From NCBI GenBank assembly GCA_022426245.1, contig JAKMDW010000093.1, positions 1-41,981 on the forward strand: 41,981 nucleotides of DNA, read 5' to 3'. Below, piece after piece: positions 37,099 through 41,981 of this stretch. Source of the DNA: Alphaproteobacteria bacterium. Lineage in GTDB: Bacteria > Pseudomonadota > Alphaproteobacteria > RS24. Each line of letters begins with the position of its first letter. Positions within the stretch are counted from its first letter, which is position 1. The notes below the pieces were generated by a model that was not told where the DNA came from, did no database searches, and saw only the letters and a program-made list of their open reading frames with translations. The position numbers were made by a program, and so were the translations under genes.

Positions 37099-37184
37099 GA
37101 CGCTGATGTAACATGAAGCGGCCCGCTGCTCTAGCGATGTTTGGTCGCAAGGCGCTGTGCCGGTGAAACGCCTATATAGAAACC

Positions 37185-38252
37185 ATGAATAAAAACGCTT
37201 TATCTGCGCCCAGCGCATCCGCCGCGTCTGATCGTCAAATTGCCATTTGGCTGTTTACCGTTGCCGGTTTTGTGATGTTGATGGTGCTGGTCGGCGGCCT
37301 GACGCGGTTGACCGATAGCGGGCTTTCGATCACCGAATGGGCGCCGATACGCGGGGCGCTGCCGCCGTTCAGCCATGCCGATTGGCTGGTCGAGTTTGAG
37401 AAATACAAGCAAATACCCGAATACCAACTGGTCAATCTGGGCATGAGCATGGCCGAGTTCAAATTCATTTATTGGTGGGAGTGGGGGCATCGCTTTTTGG
37501 GACGCATTGTCGGCTTGGTGTTTTTCCTGCCGTTTGTCGTTTTCCTCGCGCAAAAGAAAATTAGCCGCGCGCAACTGCCGCCACTGCTTGGCCTGTTTGC
37601 ACTCGGTGGCCTGCAAGGGTTTATGGGGTGGTATATGGTCGCCAGCGGCCTGACTGAGCGGGTTGATGTCAGCCAATACCGCCTCGCCATGCATCTTGGG
37701 CTGGCACTGATTATTTTCGCTTGCAGCGTTTGGATGGCACTTACCTATTGGCGCGGCAATGCCGGTGAGGGTCGCGTCACCGCGCACTCAAAATGGGCGG
37801 CGTTTATTGTCGTGGCGGTGCTGGCGCAATCGCTGATGGGCGCACTGGTCGCGGGCATTAATGCCGGCAAAACCTATACAGATTGGCCGCTGATGGACGG
37901 TGATTTTATCCCCTCCGGCTTGTTTGATATGCAGCCTTTCTGGCTCAACTTTTTTGAGAACCATCTGACCGTTCAATTTGACCACCGCATGATTGCCTAC
38001 GCGCTCACGGCGCTGATTGGCTGGCATATTTACCGCGTGCTGAAATCGGGCAGTGATAAGCCTGATGGCGGCGCGGCGGCGCTGTCGGCCAAATGGCTGG
38101 GCGCAGCTTTGGGGCTGCAGGTCATTCTGGGCATAAGCGCGCTGATGCTTGCCGTGCCGATAGCATTGGGCGCGGCACACCAGCTTGGCGCGGTGCTGTT
38201 GCTGGCTATCGCGGTCACGCACTTGCATATTCTTTACAAACAAACGGTTTAG
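37185..38252 (+). CDS. ctaA: Haem A synthase (type 2, COX15-like)
   Basis: CtaA oxidises the methyl group of haem O to the formyl group of haem A for cytochrome c oxidase. The 355-residue inner-membrane protein has about eight helices and the family blocks VGGLTRLTDSGLSITEWAPI, YWWEWGHRFLGRIVGLVFF, LGGLQGFMGWYMVASGL and the second-half FENHLTVQFDHRMIAY, with haem-ligand histidines in helices. The repeat architecture and the EWGHR / QFDHR motifs are typical of the alphaproteobacterial and mitochondrial type. Confidence 0.96.
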   Translation: MNKNALSAPSASAASDRQIAIWLFTVAGFVMLMVLVGGLTRLTDSGLSITEWAPIRGALPPFSHADWLVEFEKYKQIPEYQLVNLGMSMAEFKFIYWWEWGHRFLGRIVGLVFFLPFVVFLAQKKISRAQLPPLLGLFALGGLQGFMGWYMVASGLTERVDVSQYRLAMHLGLALIIFACSVWMALTYWRGNAGEGRVTAHSKWAAFIVVAVLAQSLMGALVAGINAGKTYTDWPLMDGDFIPSGLFDMQPFWLNFFENHLTVQFDHRMIAYALTALIGWHIYRVLKSGSDKPDGGAAALSAKWLGAALGLQVILGISALMLAVPIALGAAHQLGAVLLLAIAVTHLHILYKQTV

Positions 38253-38275
38253 CATAGGGTAAATAATTACCAAAT

Positions 38276-38303
38276 TTGCAAGACGTTGTTTTTACTATAT
38301 AAT
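38276..38303 (+). promoter_or_regulatory. rplM-rpsI promoter
   Basis: TTGCAA (38276-38281), a 16-base spacer and a perfect TATAAT (38298-38303) lie 96 bases before rplM. The expected start near 38310 gives a leader of about 90 bases. Confidence 0.7.
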
Positions 38304-38313
38304 TTTATGCAAT

Positions 38314-38399
38314 TAGGCATTGCAAACGCCCTCTGTGCGGCGTAAAACACCGCCAATGCTTGGAAATCACCCATACTGGGTTTGTTTAGGACGAGACAG
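38314..38399 (+). promoter_or_regulatory. Structured rplM leader
   Basis: 38314-38322 can pair with 38354-38362 (nine pairs, including GCATTG with CAATGC). Inside, GGCG (38339-38342) can pair with CGCC (38327-38330), or the overlapping GCGG (38337-38340) can pair with CCGC (38350-38353); the two are mutually exclusive. A perfect five-pair hairpin (ACCCA 38369-38373, TGGGT 38377-38381) follows, then a U-rich run and AGGA ribosome site. This looks like an autoregulatory ribosomal-protein leader. Confidence 0.45.
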
Positions 38400-38861
38400 A
38401 TGAAAACATATTCTGCAAAACCGGCCGATATTGAGAAGAAGTGGATTCTCATTGATGCCGAAAACATGGTTGTCGGGCGGTTGGCGGCGGTTATCGCAAC
38501 GCGCCTGCGCGGCAAGCATTTGCCGACTTTCACCCCGCATATGGATTGCGGCGACAATGTCGTTGTTATCAATGCCGATAAGGTGAAGTTTACCGGCAAG
38601 AAAATGGGCGACAAAAAATACTATCGCCACACCGGTTATCCCGGCGGCATTAAGGAAACGACGCCTGAAAAAATCATGGAGGGCAAATTTCCTGAGCGCG
38701 TCGTGGAAATGGCCGTGAAGCGCATGTTGCCGCGTGGCCCGCTGGGTCGTCAGCAACTGACCAATTTGAAAGTTTATGCCGGTAGCGAGCATCCGCATGA
38801 GGCGCAATCGCCCGAGACGCTTGATGTCGCGGCCATGAACAGCAAGAATGTGAGGGCATAA
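38400..38861 (+). CDS. rplM: 50S ribosomal protein L13
   Basis: L13 is an early-assembling large-subunit protein. The 153-residue protein has the family sequence [53 protein letters not shown] and [23 protein letters not shown] 38400 has AGGACGAG upstream and is preferred over an upstream ATG at 38382. It is followed one base later by rpsI. The pair is an operon in most bacteria. Confidence 0.98.
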   Translation: MKTYSAKPADIEKKWILIDAENMVVGRLAAVIATRLRGKHLPTFTPHMDCGDNVVVINADKVKFTGKKMGDKKYYRHTGYPGGIKETTPEKIMEGKFPERVVEMAVKRMLPRGPLGRQQLTNLKVYAGSEHPHEAQSPETLDVAAMNSKNVRA

Positions 38862-38862
38862 T

Positions 38863-39375
38863 ATGTCTGAGACAACAGAAACAACTTTGGAAAATCTCGA
38901 CACGGCAATCGCCGGAACGGGTGACGACGCTGTTGCCGCCGCTGCGGTTGACGCGCCGGTGACACCAGCCGAGCCTAAAATTGACCAGCAAGGCCGCTCT
39001 TATGCAACCGGCAAACGTAAAAACGCCATTGCGCGCGTTTGGATTAAGCCGGGCAGTGGCACAATTACGGTGAACGGCAAAGATGAGGAAACTTTCTTCG
39101 CCCGTCCGGTGCTGCGCATGATTTTGCGCCAGCCTTTGGTCGCTGCCGAGCGCAATGGCCAGTTCGATGTGGTCGCCACGGTAAGCGGTGGCGGTTTGTC
39201 GGGCCAAGCCGGTGCAGTGCGCCACGGCCTGTCTAAGGCGCTGACCTATTATGAGCCGGGCCTGCGCCCAGTGCTCAAAAAAGGCGGCTTCCTGACCCGT
39301 GACAGCCGTGTTGTCGAGCGTAAAAAATATGGTCGCGCGAAAGCCCGTCGTAGCTTCCAGTTCTCGAAACGTTAA
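38863..39375 (+). CDS. rpsI: 30S ribosomal protein S9
   Basis: S9 is a small-subunit protein whose C-terminal tail reaches the P-site tRNA. The 170-residue protein has an alphaproteobacteria-type N-terminal extension (about 40 residues rich in Ala, Thr and acidic residues) before [19 protein letters not shown]. The core then includes [19 protein letters not shown], and the C-terminus ends [15 protein letters not shown], the basic P-site tail. It starts one base after the rplM stop. Confidence 0.98.
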   Translation: MSETTETTLENLDTAIAGTGDDAVAAAAVDAPVTPAEPKIDQQGRSYATGKRKNAIARVWIKPGSGTITVNGKDEETFFARPVLRMILRQPLVAAERNGQFDVVATVSGGGLSGQAGAVRHGLSKALTYYEPGLRPVLKKGGFLTRDSRVVERKKYGRAKARRSFQFSKR

Positions 39376-39408
39376 GCCTCATTGCTACGTTAAACGAGAA
39401 GACGAAAG

Positions 39409-39435
39409 AAAAAGGGGCTTTTTGGCCCCTTTTTT
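39409..39435 (+). terminator. Rho-independent terminator after rpsI
   Basis: AAAAAGGGGC (39409-39418) pairs with GCCCC and following T residues (39425-39435) around a six-base loop. The U-rich run ends the rplM-rpsI transcript 34 bases after rpsI. Confidence 0.85.
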
Positions 39436-39469
39436 GTTATGAAAAGATAGAATTTTAATGGGGGATTCG

Positions 39470-39943
39470 ATGTCTGAAACCGTTGAAGGCAGCAGTATCA
39501 CAATCACGGAAATCATGGATTTCCTGCCGCACCGTTATCCATTTTTATTGGTTGACCGTGTCGTTGAAATGGATGGCGAACAATCGGGGGTCGGTATTAA
39601 AAATGTCACCGCCTCCGAGCCGTGGTTTACCGGCCATTTTCCGAATAATCCGGTCTTTCCGGGGGTTTTGATTATCGAAGCCATCGCGCAAGTATCAGCG
39701 ATTTTGGTGATGCAGAACGCCAAAGATAGCGGCAATCCCATTGAGACCAAGCTGATTTACTTCATGACGGTCGATAAGGTGCGCTTCCGGCATCCGGTAA
39801 CGCCGGGCGATCAGATGCGGATTCAGGTGACGCAAATTCGTCGCCGTGGCATGGCCTATAAATTTAGAGGCGAGGTTTACGTCGATGGCAAGCTGGTGGC
39901 TGAAGGTGAAATTATGGCCATCAATCATGACCCCGACGCTTAA
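39470..39943 (+). CDS. fabZ: 3-hydroxyacyl-ACP dehydratase
   Basis: FabZ dehydrates 3-hydroxyacyl-ACP in each fatty acid elongation round. The 157-residue hot-dog-fold protein has DFLPHRYPFLLVDRVVEM, the catalytic His in EPWFTGHFPNNPVFPGVLII and the Glu in IEAIAQVSAIL, then VDKVRFRHPVTPGDQM. ATG 39470 has GGGGGA upstream; ATG 39458 would place that site inside the gene. In many proteobacteria fabZ sits among lpxD and lpxA, which are absent here. Confidence 0.93.
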   Translation: MSETVEGSSITITEIMDFLPHRYPFLLVDRVVEMDGEQSGVGIKNVTASEPWFTGHFPNNPVFPGVLIIEAIAQVSAILVMQNAKDSGNPIETKLIYFMTVDKVRFRHPVTPGDQMRIQVTQIRRRGMAYKFRGEVYVDGKLVAEGEIMAINHDPDA

Positions 39944-39969
39944 GGACGAGCAGGAAGGTTAGGGATAAA

Positions 39970-41007
39970 ATGAGCACGCGGAAAATCAATGTCGGCATTA
40001 TCGGCGCGTCGGGCTACACCGGCGCCGATGCCGTGCGCCTGCTCGCGGCTCATCCCAATGCCGAGATTAAACTGCTGACCGGCAATGCCCATGCGGGCAA
40101 AAAGCTGGCCGATATTTATCCGCAATTTGCCGGTCTCGATGTGCCGCCTTTGGTGAAAGCCGAGGACGCTGATTGGAACGGCATTGATGTTGCGATTTGC
40201 GGTCTGCCCCATTCAACGGCGCAAGATGTTATCGCGCAATTGTCCGACAGCGTGAAGGTCATTGATATGTCCGCCGACTTCCGGCTACGCAATGCCGATA
40301 CTTATGCCGAATGGTATGGTCGCAGCCATGACAATGCGGATTTGCTGGGTGAGGCGGTGTACGGCCTGAGCGAGCATTATACCGATGCGATTAAGCAGGC
40401 GCGGCTGGTTGCGTGCCCGGGGTGTTATCCGACGGCAGCTCTAACCGCGCTCCTGCCTTTGGTGCAAGCCGGTCTGCTGAGCAGCGAAGATTTGATTATT
40501 GATGCCAAATCGGGCGTCACCGGCGCAGGTCGCAGTTTGAAAGAACAAAATCTGTTTTCCGAAGTGGCGGAAGGCATGAATGCTTACAGCGTCGCCACTC
40601 ATCGGCACGCGCCGGAGATTGAGCAAGAAGTCGCCAAAGCGGCAGGGCTTGACGATGTGCGGGTCAATTTCACGCCGCATCTCGTGCCGATGAATCGCGG
40701 CGAATATGTCTCGATTTATGCGCGCGCCAATGGCTCGGCAAGCGATATGAAAGCGGCATGGCAAGATTTCTACGCCGATAAGCCCTTTGTGCGGGTGGTT
40801 GATGACGCACCTGCGACGCGGCATGTGCGCGGCTCTAATTATTGTCTGCTATCGGCGTTTGACGACCGGATTGACGGGCGGGTGATTTTATTTGCCGCGC
40901 TGGATAATTTGGTCAAAGGCTCAAGCGGGCAGGCCATACAGAATATGAATTTGATGTTTGGCTTTGATGAGGCCGCGGGTTTGCAGCAGCAACCGCTTTA
41001 TCCTTAG
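39970..41007 (+). CDS. argC: N-acetyl-gamma-glutamyl-phosphate reductase
   Basis: ArgC reduces N-acetylglutamyl phosphate with NADPH to the semialdehyde in arginine synthesis. The 345-residue type 1 protein has the nucleotide motif GIIGASGYTGADAVRLLAAH at residues 9-28, CGLPHSTAQDVI, DMSADFRLRN, the catalytic Cys in VACPGCYPTAALTALLPL, then DAKSGVTGAGRSLKEQ and the HRHAPEIEQE region. It begins 26 bases after fabZ. Proximity to rplM-rpsI is typical of alphaproteobacteria. Confidence 0.96.
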   Translation: MSTRKINVGIIGASGYTGADAVRLLAAHPNAEIKLLTGNAHAGKKLADIYPQFAGLDVPPLVKAEDADWNGIDVAICGLPHSTAQDVIAQLSDSVKVIDMSADFRLRNADTYAEWYGRSHDNADLLGEAVYGLSEHYTDAIKQARLVACPGCYPTAALTALLPLVQAGLLSSEDLIIDAKSGVTGAGRSLKEQNLFSEVAEGMNAYSVATHRHAPEIEQEVAKAAGLDDVRVNFTPHLVPMNRGEYVSIYARANGSASDMKAAWQDFYADKPFVRVVDDAPATRHVRGSNYCLLSAFDDRIDGRVILFAALDNLVKGSSGQAIQNMNLMFGFDEAAGLQQQPLYP

Positions 41008-41085
41008 GCGTTAACAGCCGGCCAAAGTCATGCTATTGCCTTATTTGAATTGCAAATTCGGCTTTTATGAGTGAATGGAAAGCAG
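41008..41085 (+). promoter_or_regulatory. Spacer upstream of the aminotransferase
   Basis: This 78-base spacer contains a GAATT/AATTC inverted repeat (41047-41051 and 41055-41059) and A/T-rich DNA that may hold a promoter. No clear -35/-10 pair or terminator for argC is seen. Confidence 0.3.
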
Positions 41086-41981
41086 ATGGACCACGAATTT
41101 CATCGTATTCAAAGATTGCCACCTTATGTGTTTGAGCGCGTCAATAAGCTGAAAGCGCAAGCGCGCGCAGATGGCAAAGATATTATTGATTTCGGCATGG
41201 GTAATCCGGACCTGCCGACACCGACGCATATTGTCGAGAAGCTGGTTGAAACCGTGCGTAACCCGCGCACGCATCGCTATTCGGCATCTAAGGGTATCCC
41301 CGGTCTGCGAAAGGCGCAAGCGCGTTACTATGAGCGCCGTTTTGGTGTGAAGCTAAACCCCGATACGGAAGTGATTGCGACGCTCGGCTCGAAAGAAGGC
41401 TTTGCCAATATGGCGCAGGCGATTACCGATCCGGGTGATGTTATTCTTGTTCCGAACCCGACTTATCCGATTCACGCTTTTGGCTTTATTATTTCCGGCG
41501 CGACCATTCGGCATTTGCCGGTGCAAGAGGGCGATGATTTTTTCGCCGTGCTTGACCAAGCGGTTGTGCATAGTCACCCCAAGCCGAAAGCGCTGGTGCT
41601 GAATTATCCGGGCAATCCGACGGCTGAAGTGGTCGGCCTTGATTTCTATAAAGAAGTCGTCGCCTATGCCAAAAAGCACGATATTATTTTGCTGTCGGAT
41701 TTGGCTTATGCCGAAATTTATTTCGACGAAGACAATCCGCCGCCCTCTATTTTGCAGATTGATGGCGCGAAAGATATTGCGGTCGAGTTCACCTCGTTGT
41801 CGAAAACCTTCTCCATGCCCGGTTGGCGTATGGGCTTTGCGGTTGGTAATGAGAAACTTATCGGCGCCTTGACCCGCATTAAATCCTATCTCGATTATGG
41901 CGCGTTTACGCCGATTCAAGTGGCGGCTGCGGCGGCTCTCGACAGTCCGGAAGAGATTATTCGCGACATTCGCGCGGTTTA
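41086..41981 (+). CDS. Class I PLP-dependent aminotransferase, 3'-truncated
   Basis: The frame opens at ATG 41086 and is open to the window edge (about 298 codons). It starts MDHEFHRIQRLPPYVFERVN and shows IDFGMGNPDLPTP, RYSASKGIPGLRKA, GSKEGFANMAQA and NPTYPIHAFGF. It continues with LNYPGNPTAEVVGLDFY and the PLP-lysine block SLSKTFSMPGWRMGF. This pattern fits the AlaC / LL-diaminopimelate aminotransferase-like group; alphaproteobacterial members often precede homoserine dehydrogenase, which would be outside the window. Substrate (alanine, methionine or diaminopimelate route) is not decided. Confidence 0.9.
   Translation, partial: MDHEFHRIQRLPPYVFERVNKLKAQARADGKDIIDFGMGNPDLPTPTHIVEKLVETVRNPRTHRYSASKGIPGLRKAQARYYERRFGVKLNPDTEVIATLGSKEGFANMAQAITDPGDVILVPNPTYPIHAFGFIISGATIRHLPVQEGDDFFAVLDQAVVHSHPKPKALVLNYPGNPTAEVVGLDFYKEVVAYAKKHDIILLSDLAYAEIYFDEDNPPPSILQIDGAKDIAVEFTSLSKTFSMPGWRMGFAVGNEKLIGALTRIKSYLDYGAFTPIQVAAAAALDSPEEIIRDIRAV

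Overview
The window is a stretch of chromosome from an alphaproteobacterium, probably free-living and aerobic. The evidence is gene order and family type: the chain pdxJ-acpS-lepB-rnc-era-recO-parC; the chain glyA-nrdR-ribD-ribE-ribB-ribH-nusB-thiL-hppA; ihfA followed by a MerR regulator and tRNA-Pro(GGG); and rplM-rpsI near argC. The family types that fit are a non-zinc HemB, a Bpt leucyltransferase, a type 2 CtaA, a Cbp3-type cytochrome bc1 chaperone and a DUF2842 protein. Base composition looks like the low-to-mid 50s percent G+C by eye (not computed). I cannot name a genus. I see no IS element, prophage, CRISPR array or rRNA operon.

Region by region. (1) 1-6317, plus strand: an overlapping housekeeping operon for vitamin B6 synthesis (pdxJ, 5' end outside the window), carrier-protein activation, signal peptide cleavage, RNase III, Era and RecO, then topoisomerase IV subunit A. 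(2) 6334-12579, minus strand: read in transcription order, an SLC13-type permease with two RCK_C-like domains, the N-degron enzyme Bpt, a TRAP transporter (dctP-dctQ-dctM, binding protein of the TakP/FcbT type) and a small membrane-anchored beta-rich protein. (3) 12673-16223, plus strand: a flavin reductase-like protein, a 3-hydroxyisobutyrate dehydrogenase-family enzyme, and a subtilisin-type lipoprotein/autotransporter whose last beta-strands are out of frame. (4) 16220-17212, minus: hemB. (5) 17333-20423, plus: a valine-degradation operon of acyl-CoA dehydrogenase (isobutyryl-CoA type), 3-hydroxyisobutyryl-CoA hydrolase and 3-hydroxyisobutyrate dehydrogenase. (6) 20623-22234: a DUF1295 membrane protein and a divergent glycerophosphodiesterase. 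(7) 22391-31085, plus: one-carbon and riboflavin genes, nusB, thiL and a proton-pumping pyrophosphatase ending in a clear terminator. (8) 31195-36356: an unknown membrane protein, a BamE-like lipoprotein, the bc1 chaperone, YceD/DUF177, plsX, fabH, ihfA and a MerR regulator. (9) 36379-37098: a duplicated promoter segment, tRNA-Pro, a 26-codon membrane smORF and DUF2842. (10) 37185-41981: ctaA, rplM-rpsI with a structured leader, fabZ, argC and a class I aminotransferase running off the end.

Most of the window is ordinary core genome and I find no clear new multi-gene system. The observations most worth checking are: the frameshifted end of the subtilisin autotransporter; the 36-bp direct repeat that duplicates the tRNA-Pro promoter; the 26-codon smORF after that tRNA; the rplM leader with mutually exclusive hairpins; the DHBP synthase with a GTP cyclohydrolase II domain lacking all zinc cysteines; and the small beta-rich protein co-transcribed with the TRAP genes.
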